This document shows positions 44,802 through 53,292 of a DNA stretch of 64,000 nt, piece by piece. The stretch comes from Occallatibacter riparius. Lineage in GTDB: Bacteria > Acidobacteriota > Terriglobia > Terriglobales > Acidobacteriaceae. The notes beneath the pieces were generated by a model, which had not been told where the DNA came from, ran no database searches, and saw nothing but the letters and a program-made list of their open reading frames with translations. Within the stretch, counting starts at the first letter, position 1; each line of letters starts with the position of its first letter. Where the stretch lies: NCBI RefSeq assembly GCF_025264625.1, contig NZ_CP093313.1, positions 5,208,001 through 5,272,000 on the forward strand, in the 5' to 3' direction. A program made the position numbers and the translations under genes.

Positions 44802-44949
44802 AGCACTCTTGAGTATAGCTTGAGTGCTGGATTGAGCGGCTGGGGAGCTAAGTTCCCTGTTTACTGACTAGTTAAATTGCCGATTCGGCGGCCGAACTCT
44901 GCCTATGGAATCTTGTAGAATGTTAAGTCGTTTAAATTATGACGGTTGG

Positions 44950-45399
44950 CAAAAAATCAGGGCAGAAAAGCGAATATAAGGAGAAGCCAAAACAGGGGGA
45001 GGGGTAGCTAATTTTATAGTAAACTCTGCCTCGTTCTCCACAAGTGGGCGGCGCTGCTGTCCACGCCCCAAAAAGGCCCGAGGGGGTGGGGGGTGGTTGC
45101 CAGTTCCCTGCTCCCGGATAGCTGGGTACCGGGGGGGGACCCTCTGAGATCGCCAACGCTGCCCCATTTTGGAGGGTTCCGCTCCAATGTCGCGATCCGC
45201 CGCGATCCACGGCGTGGGGGGAGGGGGGTAGGGGTACTCCCTGCGCTGCTATCCAGGGAGGTGGGGGTGCCTCGCAGTTCCCTCGCCCGTGGGTTTGTCG
45301 GGATGTCAGACAAAAGGGCATAAATCTCCCTTGCCGCCGCAAGCAGCAGAAGGAGATTATGTGCCGATGTGAACTCCGGTTCTGTGCTGGCGGTCACAG
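44950..45399 (-). repeat. C-tract-rich intergenic repeat element, copy 2 (inverted)
   Basis: Read on the minus strand this matches copy 1 in order. The CTGTG/CACAG hairpin (45399-45382) is followed by CATCGGCACATAATCTCC, GGCGGCAAGGGAGATTTATG, GTCTGACATCC, then blocks GGCACCCCCACC, GTACCCCTACCCCCC and others. An ATTGGAGCGGAACCCTCCAAAA unit lies between them. It ends GTTTACTATAAAATTAGC, CTACCCCTCCCCC and a T-rich stretch. It is shorter because it has fewer C-tract units. Bases 45400-45617 beyond it hold no gene that can be supported. Confidence 0.7.
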
Positions 45400-45625
45400 A
45401 TGTCGGAATTGTCTGCGCAGGAGGTCGAAACGAGGCTTTGCGAACGGGGCACACCCTGAGCGCATGCATGCTGTCCCGAGGAATGAGTGGGCCACCTGCC
45501 ATCTATCTGGCCGGGTGGGCGCCTAGGCGATTTTGCGTAAACCGAGAAACGCTACGTAGCGATGAGCCGACTTCCCGTTCCTGAGGGCGAACTGCATCCC
45601 GTGTGTCGTTGCCGTTTTGACGGCT

Positions 45626-47098
45626 TCATTTCTTGATTGCGTTTATCGCAGTTTCAACTGCAAACTTAACAAGCTCTTTCAACTCTTTGGAGTTCGCGAG
45701 GTCAACCACCGATGTAGGGCTCTTTCCATGAAATTGGATATCTGCCTCACGCCCAAAGGACCGCTCCCCAATCTGAATTCTAAATTTGTTCTGATCTTCC
45801 ACAGGAAGAGGCGCCAAATAAGGGCCGATAGCCTCGAGTTCGAGAGCCAATTTCCTGTTCCGCCTTTCTTCCGTAAATAGTCTGTCCCCTTGAATTCCGC
45901 TGTATGCCGCGATCACCCCAAGCGATAAGAGAACTAGGACCCTCGCCGCGAAGCCTACCCAACTGAATTGTCCGTTCTGACCTTCAACCGCGTGTAGGGT
46001 TCTATACGCAACAATGCTTAAGGTAATCATGGACCCCACGGTTACGGCCTGCCAGAGCCACATGGCCCATCTCGATTGGTTCGCTACCCGCAGATATCCG
46101 GAAGTGACACCCAAATTGCCTATAACGCCCACCAACTTCTCTACATAATTTTGCTTCTCCCGCAAGTCATCGACGATCTCGGTCCCCCGCACCTTGAATT
46201 CTGACACCAAAGCCCCTAAATCAGTCTCTGAGGCCGTGACAAAGGCCGTGCGCTGTTTGGTGAATTCGGCATCTTGATCTGCAAGTTTCTTGATGAATTC
46301 CGCAATTGTGTCGTTGAACGTTTTTTGCCTTGCTAGCTCAGCCGCAGTGTTCTCCGCACTCCTTGCGTCTTGGGCACTAGAAAATTGGCTCTGATAATCA
46401 GTTATGAGTCTTGTCAAGTTTTCGTTCCCGGCTCGCAAGGATTCGCTGAATTCCTTACTGCGGGCCTCTTGAGCTGACGAGAATTGGCCTTGGTGGTCAG
46501 TTGCAATTTGGCTCAGCTTCTGCTGCTCGATTTGAAGTGAGCTAGCAAACTGCGCCAAATCGACTGAATAGTTGTCGAGTCGGGCTTTGAGCTTTGCTAA
46601 CTCGCCCTCGGATGCCTCACTCAGTTTTGCTTGGCCTTCCTCCGACAGAGAATTGAGTTGCTTTACCTCCTGCTTGGCCTCTGACAAGGCTTTCCTAACC
46701 AAAACTCGGTATTCAGATGTGGCCGCGATGAGTGCACCCAACTCCTCTGGGCTATAGTCTCCAGGAATCTGAGAGAGAGGAGGGAGAACCGCATCCGCAT
46801 TTTGATTCGCGGCAACTATGTGCGAGGAATCTCCGTTGCTGATAAAGGCTGCAAGGGCGTTATTGATGGCCTGCAAACTGGATGCGATCAAGTCCAAGGG
46901 TTGAGGGACAGTGATTAGAGGGTCAGCTGCCGCAATACGCTTGCCGCAATAGGTCAGCACCGCCTTTAGCCGTTCGAGGTCTAGGACGGATTCCGGTGTA
47001 ATTCCTTCGACTGAAAGCGACTGATCTATGGCCGGACCTAGAGTTGCCATTTCGGTCCATACGCGGTGACCGCGTACGCGCTCGTCCCAAGGGCCCAT
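45626..47098 (-). CDS. Coiled-coil membrane protein of unknown function
   Basis: The 490-aa product starts with a soluble helical part (about 1-110), then a long coiled coil (about 125-300) with two related blocks, SQIATDHQGQFSSAQEARSK and TRLITDYQSQFSSAQDARSA. Two helices at about 345-362 and 378-398 (MWLWQAVTVGSMITLSIVAY and WVGFAARVLVLLSLGVIAAY) and a C-terminal soluble domain follow. No family is recognised. It is visibly more A/T-rich than its neighbours and lies between two kinds of repeat, which fits acquired DNA. It could be a membrane sensor or scaffold. Defence is possible but unproven. Confidence 0.7.
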   Translation of the reverse strand: MGPWDERVRGHRVWTEMATLGPAIDQSLSVEGITPESVLDLERLKAVLTYCGKRIAAADPLITVPQPLDLIASSLQAINNALAAFISNGDSSHIVAANQNADAVLPPLSQIPGDYSPEELGALIAATSEYRVLVRKALSEAKQEVKQLNSLSEEGQAKLSEASEGELAKLKARLDNYSVDLAQFASSLQIEQQKLSQIATDHQGQFSSAQEARSKEFSESLRAGNENLTRLITDYQSQFSSAQDARSAENTAAELARQKTFNDTIAEFIKKLADQDAEFTKQRTAFVTASETDLGALVSEFKVRGTEIVDDLREKQNYVEKLVGVIGNLGVTSGYLRVANQSRWAMWLWQAVTVGSMITLSIVAYRTLHAVEGQNGQFSWVGFAARVLVLLSLGVIAAYSGIQGDRLFTEERRNRKLALELEAIGPYLAPLPVEDQNKFRIQIGERSFGREADIQFHGKSPTSVVDLANSKELKELVKFAVETAINAIKK

Positions 47099-47362
47099 GA
47101 GTTCACCTCACGCTTTTAAGTGATTCTTCCGCGTAATTGGCGGTGGAGTTGAAACAAGTGTAAACCCACTTTAGACGCAACCGGCCTACAACTCTCTCAT
47201 ACCCATTTCGTGGTATCCGGATGCTCCGGCGGGGGCGATGTTTCGATTCTCAGACCTGGAAGTGCAACAACGCCGAGGGCGTCACAAGCAACTGCGGATC
47301 CCTCCGTCCGCTGATGATCACCCCACGAACGAAGACCTGTTCGCGGGGTCCCCGACGAAAGC

Positions 47363-48200
47363 GCGCGGACTGTCGGGATGACACGGTGTGGAGGACGTTG
47401 AGTATCTGGCGCTTCAAGCATCGCTGCGGCGGCTAAAGCCCGGGTTCTTATGCAGGCTGGAGGGCTGATTGAAATCAGCCCCTGATACGAAGCGGACTTC
47501 GACCCAAGTTCCCTTCTCGGGTCGCTGAAACCAGGAACGCCGGGCGTCCTTTCAAACAGGTAGCCAGGAATGGAGATGGGTGCATCGACCAGCTTTCAAA
47601 AGCGTCCCTCAGGGGCTAAAGCCCAAGCCTCTCAGTAGGCATTATCGGCACGACTAAAGTCGTGCCCTTTCGCGAGGCCCGTCTCGCCGCTGAAGAGAAC
47701 GCGCGGACTGTCGGGATGACACGGTGTGTGGGGGGTTGGGTAACTGGCACGATTCTGGCATCGCTGCGGAGGCTAGAGCCTGGGGTCTTATCCATGCCTA
47801 GAGGGCTGATTGAAATCAGCCCCTGATACGAAGCGGGCTTCAACCCAAGTTCCCTTCGCGGGTCTCCGAAATCAGGAACGCCTTGGTGTCCTTTTCATAG
47901 CAGGTAGCCGGGAATGGAGGTGGGGCCATTGACCAGCTTTCAAAGCGTCCGTCAGGGGCTAAAGCCCAAGCCTCTTAGTAGGCATTATCGACACGACTAA
48001 AGTCGTGCCCTTTCGCGAGGCCCGTCTCGCCGCTGAAGAGAACGGCGCGGACTGTCGGGGGATGACACGGTGTGTGGGAGGTTGGGTATCTGGCGTGATT
48101 TAGGCATCCCTGGGGGGCTAAAGCCCGGGTCCTAATCGCGCCTGGAGGGCTGATTGAAATCAGCCCCTGGTGCGAAGCGGAGTTTAACCCTTCCCTTCCC
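47363..48200 (+). repeat. Tandem array of about 340-bp hairpin-rich repeats
   Basis: Copies begin with GCGCGGACTGTCGGG at 47363, 47701 and 48045 (periods 338 and 344); the third is cut short at the acr3 stop. Each unit holds the palindrome GGGCTGATTGAAATCAGCCC (47462, 47803, 48147), a GGGGCTAAAGCCC stem, and GGCACGACTAAAGTCGTGCC (47647; 47990 with one change) followed by CTTT. Copies differ at scattered bases. Bases 47099-47362 hold the promoter side of the coiled-coil gene and unassigned sequence. Confidence 0.85.
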
Positions 48201-48210
48201 GGGCATGCAC

Positions 48211-49293
48211 TCAGGAGTTCCGGACGGTGCAGGTTCCGGTCACGGACGCGGGCTGCGGGTCATTGAAGTATCTACGCTGAAAGTAGAGAGCCAGGTTGAC
48301 CAGCGCGATCATGACGGGGACCTCAACCAGAGGACCGATGACTGCGGCAAAGGCGGCACCGGAGCTGATTCCGAACACGGACACGGCCACCGCGATCGCC
48401 AATTCGAAGTTGTTCGAAGCCGCGGTGAACGAGAGGGTGGTCGTCTTGGAATAGTCCGCACCGAGTTTGCGGCCCATCCAAAATGACACCAAGAACATGA
48501 CAACGAAGTAGATGAGAAGCGGAACGGCAATTCGCAGCACGTCGAGCGGAAGCCGGACGATGTAGCTGCCCTTGAGCGAGAACATCACCACGATGGTGAA
48601 CAGGAGCGCAACCAATGTCAGCGGTGCTACGCGCGGAACAAAGCTGCGGTCGTACCACTCGCGGCCTTTCGCTTTCACCAGCACCGTGCGCGTGATGAAC
48701 CCCGCGAGAAACGGAATACCGAGGTACACAAAGACGCTGCGTGCAATTTCTCCGATGGAGATGTTGACCACGGCGCCCTTCAGGCCGAACCAACCGGGCA
48801 GGACGGTGATGAAGACCCAGGAGTAGACGCTGTAAAAGAAGACCTGGAACAGCGAATTGAAGGCGACCAGTCCAGCGGCGTATTGCGTGTCTCCCTTAGC
48901 GAGTTCGTTCCACACGATCACCATGGCGATGCAGCGGGCGAGACCGATCATGATCAGCCCGGCCATGTACTCGGGATATCCGCGCAGGAATATGATGGCG
49001 AGCGCAAACATGAGCACAGGGCCGATGACCCAGTTCTGAGCAAGAGAAAGCGTAAGCACGCGCTTGTTGCGAAAGACCTCGTGCAGTTCTTCATAGCGCA
49101 CGCGCGTGAAGGGCGGATACATCATGAGGATCAATCCCGCTGCAATGGGAATCGACGTGGTACCCACACTGAAGCGATTCAAGAATGGCACGACGCCCGG
49201 GGCCAGCCAGCCCAGAAGGACTCCGACTGCCATGGCTGCGAAAATCCAGGCGGTCAGATAGCGGTCTAGAAAAGACAGACGACTCTTTTTCAC
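48211..49293 (-). CDS. acr3: Arsenite efflux permease ACR3
   Basis: A 360-aa protein with ten hydrophobic helices of the ACR3 family, which expels As(III) using the proton gradient. Hallmarks are FLDRYLTAWIFAAMAVGVLL at the start, PIAAGLILMMYPPFTRVRYE, and the catalytic Cys in MIGLARCIAMVIVWNELAKG. LSFTAASNNFELAIAVAVSV follows in the ninth helix region. The gene is last in arsM-arsC-acr3, ten bases after arsC. Confidence 0.95.
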   Translation of the reverse strand: MKKSRLSFLDRYLTAWIFAAMAVGVLLGWLAPGVVPFLNRFSVGTTSIPIAAGLILMMYPPFTRVRYEELHEVFRNKRVLTLSLAQNWVIGPVLMFALAIIFLRGYPEYMAGLIMIGLARCIAMVIVWNELAKGDTQYAAGLVAFNSLFQVFFYSVYSWVFITVLPGWFGLKGAVVNISIGEIARSVFVYLGIPFLAGFITRTVLVKAKGREWYDRSFVPRVAPLTLVALLFTIVVMFSLKGSYIVRLPLDVLRIAVPLLIYFVVMFLVSFWMGRKLGADYSKTTTLSFTAASNNFELAIAVAVSVFGISSGAAFAAVIGPLVEVPVMIALVNLALYFQRRYFNDPQPASVTGTCTVRNS

Positions 49294-49302
49294 GCGGGCA
49301 CC

Positions 49303-49794
49303 TTACGACCGGCCGATCTGATCGATCTCGCGCTTGATGGCCATGTTCTCAAGCGTGGATAAGGGGAGGGAGAGGAATAGTCCGATTCTGCGATCGAGGA
49401 TCGTGAACGCGTCACGGAAGGCTCGGGCGATCTCCTCCGGCGTTCCCTTCACCGCGGCAGGATCCGCAATTCCCCAATGCGCCGTCATGGGCTGCCCTGG
49501 CCAGTAGGGGCACTGCTCATTGGCTGCGTTGTCGCAGACGGTGAACACAAAGTCCAGCTTCGGAGCATCCGGCGCGGCGAACTCGTCCCATGACTTCGAG
49601 CGGAGCCCTTCGGTGGGCATGCCGCAGGACTCAATCTGCTTGAGGGCTTCGGGTCGCGGCTGGCCCGAAGGATGACTGCCGGCGCTGTAGGCGGTGAAGC
49701 GTCCTTTGCCTTTGTGGTTGAGGAGCGCCTCGGCCATGATGGAACGCGCCGAGTTGCCGGTGCAGAGAAACAGTACGTTGTAGTGTTCCGCCAT
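49303..49794 (-). CDS. arsC: Arsenate reductase, thioredoxin-coupled (LMW phosphatase type)
   Basis: ArsC turns As(V) into As(III). The ATG at 49794 starts MAEHYNVLFLCTGNSARSIM, with the phosphatase loop Cys11-x5-Arg. The relay cysteines Cys87 and Cys95 (TVCDNAANEQCPYWPG) are present, which marks the thioredoxin-linked type. The frame is open 29 codons further up, but that overlaps arsM. Here the start is one base after the arsM stop, so translation is coupled. It is about 163 aa. Confidence 0.93.
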   Translation of the reverse strand: MAEHYNVLFLCTGNSARSIMAEALLNHKGKGRFTAYSAGSHPSGQPRPEALKQIESCGMPTEGLRSKSWDEFAAPDAPKLDFVFTVCDNAANEQCPYWPGQPMTAHWGIADPAAVKGTPEEIARAFRDAFTILDRRIGLFLSLPLSTLENMAIKREIDQIGRS

Positions 49795-49795
49795 G

Positions 49796-50671
49796 CTAAG
49801 CCTTGCCTCCGATCGCGACGACATCGCAGCAACCGGGTGCGCAGCACGGTGCCTTCGGCTTGGTCGCACGGATGAATCCACTGAAGAACTTGTTGTTCAC
49901 CTGCGGCGCGATTGCGTCCACGTCGACTCCGGCGTCGGTGAGGAACTGCCGCGCATCTTCGACGTTGTATTCGCGCGTAGGCTCCATGGATACGTTCTCA
50001 AAGCCGGCGTTGCGGAGCCTGGAGAGATAATCGTTCTCCTCAAGCGCGCCGGCGATGCAGCCCACCCACAGCAGCATGCTCTTGCGAACTTCTTCCGGCA
50101 CGTCTCCGCGAACCACCACATCGGACACGGCGAAGCGGCCACCGGGCTTGAGCACGCGCATGGCTTCGCGCAGCACGCGATCTTTGTCGGCGGAAAGATT
50201 GATTACGCAGTTGGAAATGATCACATCGACTGCGTTGTCGGGGAGCGGGATGTTCTCGATTTCGCCGCGGAGAAATTCGACGTTGGCCACGCCGGCCTGC
50301 CGCTGGTTTTCACGCGCGAGGGCAAGCATGTCGTCGGTCATGTCGAGGCCGTACGCCTTACCGGTGGGTCCGACGCGCTGCGCCGAGAGCAGCACATCGA
50401 TTCCGCCGCCGGAGCCGAGGTCGAGGACGACTTCTCCTTCGCGCAACTCCGCCAGTGCTGTGGGATTGCCGCAGCCGAGCGAAGCCAGCACGGCCTTTGC
50501 TGGAATCTGGCCCTTCTGATCGGTACTGTACAAATTTGTTGTAAAGGGATCGCAGCAGCGCAGACCCGGATCGCAGCAGGCCTGCACGCTGCCGGATTGC
50601 GCGACGGCTCGCGCCGCACTGCCGTACTTTTCCTTCACCTGGTCCCGAACGTCCGTAGTAGAAGATGCCAT
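49796..50671 (-). CDS. arsM: Arsenite S-adenosylmethionine methyltransferase
   Basis: ArsM methylates As(III) to less retained or volatile forms. The 291-aa product has the SAM site VVLDLGSGGGIDVLLSAQRV, the conserved arsenic-binding cysteines in ISNCVINLSADKDRVLREAM and in MLLWVGCIAGAL, and an N-terminal SVQACCDPGLRCCDPF. A Cys-rich end (KAPCCAPGCCDVV) may aid metalloid capture. A GGAG site precedes the ATG. It is the first gene of the minus-strand ars transcript, divergent from arsR. Confidence 0.94.
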   Translation of the reverse strand: MASSTTDVRDQVKEKYGSAARAVAQSGSVQACCDPGLRCCDPFTTNLYSTDQKGQIPAKAVLASLGCGNPTALAELREGEVVLDLGSGGGIDVLLSAQRVGPTGKAYGLDMTDDMLALARENQRQAGVANVEFLRGEIENIPLPDNAVDVIISNCVINLSADKDRVLREAMRVLKPGGRFAVSDVVVRGDVPEEVRKSMLLWVGCIAGALEENDYLSRLRNAGFENVSMEPTREYNVEDARQFLTDAGVDVDAIAPQVNNKFFSGFIRATKPKAPCCAPGCCDVVAIGGKA

Positions 50672-50695
50672 GATGACTCCTCGTATTCGTTAAAG

Positions 50696-50722
50696 CAAAT
50701 GTATTACCGCTGGACATATTTG
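50696..50722. promoter_or_regulatory. Putative ArsR operator in the arsM-arsR gap
   Basis: CAAAT (50696-50700) and ATTTG (50718-50722) are inverted, with further loose symmetry (GTA against ACAT). It is central in the 73-base gap and close to both starts, where an ArsR dimer would block both promoters. The match is imperfect. Confidence 0.4.
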
Positions 50723-50744
50723 TCAATGCGTATATCATGAGAGC

Positions 50745-51161
50745 GTGGAACGTTCCCCGAAGACCTACGATCTGGCGTTGTTTTTTGCGGCGCTGTCTGA
50801 CCAAACCCGGCTGCGGCTGCTCAATCTGATGAACGGGCGGGAAGTCTGCGTGTGCTACTTTGTCGAGATTCTGGGCCAGGGGCAGCCCAAGATCTCGCGG
50901 CATCTGGCCTACCTGCGCAAGGCCGGAATCGTGGAAGCGCGGCGTGAGGGCAAGTGGATGCACTACCGCATTGTGTCTCCTAACCACGAAGGCGCCGCGA
51001 AGTTGCTGACCGAGACGTTGACCGTTCTCCGCGAGCAGAAAGCGATGCAGGCAGATTTTGCGCGATTGCAAAAGGCTTGTTGCGCTCCACGCAGATCGGC
51101 GGCACTGGAAGGGGCGCCGATTCCCGTTCAAATGGGTTCGCATCAATGCGAAACCTGTTGA
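50745..51161 (+). CDS. arsR: Arsenic-responsive ArsR repressor
   Basis: This 138-aa winged-helix regulator has the As(III) site REVCVCYFVEILGQGQPKIS at the recognition-helix region and RHLAYLRKAGIVEARREGKW for the wing. A C-terminal Cys pair (KACCAPRR) and a last HQCETC are extra thiols. The start is GTG. It is divergent from arsM, so it likely controls the whole cassette and itself. Confidence 0.93.
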   Translation: MERSPKTYDLALFFAALSDQTRLRLLNLMNGREVCVCYFVEILGQGQPKISRHLAYLRKAGIVEARREGKWMHYRIVSPNHEGAAKLLTETLTVLREQKAMQADFARLQKACCAPRRSAALEGAPIPVQMGSHQCETC

Positions 51162-51239
51162 TGAATCATGCACTGCCGAAGACCAGAATCCCTAGCCGCC
51201 GCGATCCCGATCAGGACGCACAAGCCGTGGGCATGGCGT

Positions 51240-51400
51240 GGTGTGGTGTGTGGGGATCGGCTATCTGGCGCGATTCAAGGATCGATGCGGGGGCTAAGGC
51301 CCGGGTCCTCATCCAAGCCTGGAGAGCTGATCAGAATCAGCTCCTTATACAAACGGGGTTTGACCGGGCTTCCCTTCTCAGGTCTCGAAAATCGGGAGCC
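51240..51400 (+). repeat. Single diverged copy of the 340-bp repeat, right of the ars genes
   Basis: It matches the middle of the array units in the same direction: GGGGGCTAAGGCCCGGGTCC, AGCCTGGAG, then GAGCTGATCAGAATCAGCTC (51324-51343), a changed form of the array palindrome with compensating bases on both arms. The rest of 51162-51617 holds no gene. Confidence 0.75.
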
Positions 51401-51496
51401 CGTTCTACCTTCGCTCACGGTTGCCGGCTATCACTTCGAAGCCGGTTGAAGAACTCGCCGCTGGCTCCGGACGCCAAAATGGGGATCCAAGACACG

Positions 51497-51526
51497 GCAG
51501 CGGCCAACGATTGTGTTGGCCGCTGC
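51497..51526. terminator. Strong 12-bp hairpin downstream of the VOC gene
   Basis: GCAGCGGCCAAC (51497-51508) and its exact complement (51515-51526) flank six bases. It lies 90 bases past the end of the minus-strand VOC gene. No T tract follows on either strand, so it may be a processing or stabilising element. Confidence 0.45.
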
Positions 51527-51617
51527 TATGCCCGTTTCATGATGCCGAGTTACTACTCACAGAAGCTCTACGGCGTGAGCCGCCGAGCACACTCGGATGT
51601 ATGGAGGCAAATCGCGC

Positions 51618-52055
51618 TCAGTGGAGCTCCTGGGCGAGTCCGATGAGGATGCCTTCAGGGCCGCGGATGTAGCAGAGCCGATACGAGTCCTGATAGCGCA
51701 CTACTTCTCCCACCAGCTGTGCGCCGCGCTTGAGGAGCCGGCCAAGTGTGTCGTCGATGTCGTCGACGGCAAACATGACTCGAAGATAGCCCAGAGCGTT
51801 CACGGGATCGGTGCGGTGATCCGCGATGACAGGCGGGTGAAGGAAGCGGGAGAGCTCAAGACGGCTGTGGCCGTCGGGCGTGCGCATCATGGCAATCTCG
51901 ACGCGCTGATCGGCGAGTCCGGTAACACGCCCTGCCCACTCTCCTTCGATGGTGGCTCGCCCCTCAAGCTCGAGGCCGAGTTCCCGGAAGAAGCCGATTG
52001 TCGCTGCGAGGTCGTCAACGACGATTCCTACGTTATCCATTCGTTTGAGCGCCAT
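51618..52055 (-). CDS. VOC family (glyoxalase-like) protein
   Basis: A 145-aa VOC-fold protein: MDNVGIVVDDLAATIGFFRE, LGLELEGRATIEGEWAGRVT, YLRVMFAVDDIDDTLGRLLK and late IRGPEGILIGLAQEL. It lacks the His of active glyoxalase I at the first strand (NVG) but keeps the last Glu in PEGI. It is not part of the ars unit, being separated by a repeat and a hairpin and pointing toward them. Confidence 0.87.
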   Translation of the reverse strand: MALKRMDNVGIVVDDLAATIGFFRELGLELEGRATIEGEWAGRVTGLADQRVEIAMMRTPDGHSRLELSRFLHPPVIADHRTDPVNALGYLRVMFAVDDIDDTLGRLLKRGAQLVGEVVRYQDSYRLCYIRGPEGILIGLAQELH

Positions 52056-52204
52056 TGGTCGAATTTACATAAGCTGGCTCGATCGGACAACGGGGGCTTT
52101 GCTGAAAATCTCTGATTGAACGGCCGTCGCTTGAGATGACAACTCGGGAGATTGGTAGGTGAAGACTCACCATCAGAAACTGAAGCGCAGTCACGCCGGC
52201 GACC

Positions 52205-53128
52205 TCATCTGTATGATCGCCGGCCTGGGGGCGCTGGATGCTGGTTCCTGAGGAGGTTTCTAACCACGTCTTGGAATGCGGTTAAAGCAGGAGAAATCCA
52301 TTTACTGCGATGCCAAGCGAGCTGAGTTGAAACATCGAGAGATGTTCCGGCCCACCGCAAGGCAATGCATTGCGCTTGATCCAGTTCGCGGCCGACTGCA
52401 ATTGCGGGCAGGAGCGCTATACCCATTCCGGCCATCGCGCACTGCTTGATGGCTTCCACACTTGAGAATTCTGTAACGTGGCCTGGAAGGATCTTCTGAC
52501 TGGAGAGCATTCGCTCGAACTTGGATCGATATGCGCAACCGTGCTCGGGCAAAAGAAGATTTTTACCGGCCAGATGGGTAGGCTTAACGCGCACTTGTCT
52601 CGCCAGGTCGTCGCTCGGGGCGCATAGCAGCAAGATTCTCTCTCGGTACAGTCTCGTCGAGCAAAACAGGGACTTGGGGAAGGTATCGCACATGTGGAAA
52701 GCGAAATCGATCTTTCCCGTTTCAAGATCGCCGAAGACCGATGCTCCAACGTGGGGACGGAATACTAGCTCGATGCGGGGAAATTGCTCTCGAAAGGTGC
52801 TGACAATCTGCGGAAGTCGATAGGCAAGAACGCTCTCTGGTGCTCCGATCCGCAATGGGCCGCTCAGGTCGGCGTCCGGCGCAACGGCACGCTTTCCCTC
52901 CTCCATGGCATTGAGAGCTTGAATGGCAAATTGCCGGAATCGTTGTCCTGGTTCCGTGAGAACGATTCGATGGCCGAGCCGGTCGAAAAGCTTCACGCCT
53001 AATTCGTGCTCGAGAGATTTGATTTGTGCGGTGACATTCGATTGGACGGTGTGAGCTCGTTCGGCGGCGCGGGTGAAGCGCAGTTCTTCCGCGAGAATAC
53101 AGAAGATTTGCAGCTGACGAACTTCCAT
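52205..53128 (-). CDS. LysR family transcriptional regulator, divergent from a methyltransferase
   Basis: A 307-aa LTTR. The winged-helix part is VRQLQIFCILAEELRFTRAA, VQSNVTAQIKSLEHELGVKL, and FDRLGHRIVLTEPG. The effector domain starts at about residue 90 (GPLRIGAPESVLAYRLPQIV) and includes SVEAIKQCAMAGMGIALLPA. The product probably controls the divergent methyltransferase through the inverted repeat at 53144. The effector is unknown. Confidence 0.92.
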   Translation of the reverse strand: MEVRQLQIFCILAEELRFTRAAERAHTVQSNVTAQIKSLEHELGVKLFDRLGHRIVLTEPGQRFRQFAIQALNAMEEGKRAVAPDADLSGPLRIGAPESVLAYRLPQIVSTFREQFPRIELVFRPHVGASVFGDLETGKIDFAFHMCDTFPKSLFCSTRLYRERILLLCAPSDDLARQVRVKPTHLAGKNLLLPEHGCAYRSKFERMLSSQKILPGHVTEFSSVEAIKQCAMAGMGIALLPAIAVGRELDQAQCIALRWAGTSLDVSTQLAWHRSKWISPALTAFQDVVRNLLRNQHPAPPGRRSYR

Positions 53129-53143
53129 GGAGTCTATCTCCCA

Positions 53144-53173
53144 AATAGATTATATAATTCCGTACAATCTATT
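53144..53173. promoter_or_regulatory. Inverted repeat in the LysR-methyltransferase gap
   Basis: AATAGATT (53144-53151) and AATCTATT (53166-53173) are perfect inverted arms with 14 A/T-rich bases between, 15 bases from the LysR start. This suits an LTTR site controlling both genes. Confidence 0.55.
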
Positions 53174-53292
53174 GGACAGATACGTTGGTGACCGTCATGC
53201 TGAATGCAGAGTGACGGCGGTATGAAATCTACGCGGAGGAAGGTGAGACGTCGAGCGATCATGTGGTGTCACTTTCCGAGCGGGGACCAGAC

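Noticed and set aside
44022..44867. A 281-codon frame opposite miaB
   Set aside because: It is Gly/Ala/Val/Asp-rich, as expected from the antisense of a GC-rich gene, and miaB on the other strand is certain.
47363..48200. CRISPR array
   Set aside because: Units are about 340 bp with internal palindromes and homologous, not unique, intervening sequence; no cas genes are present.
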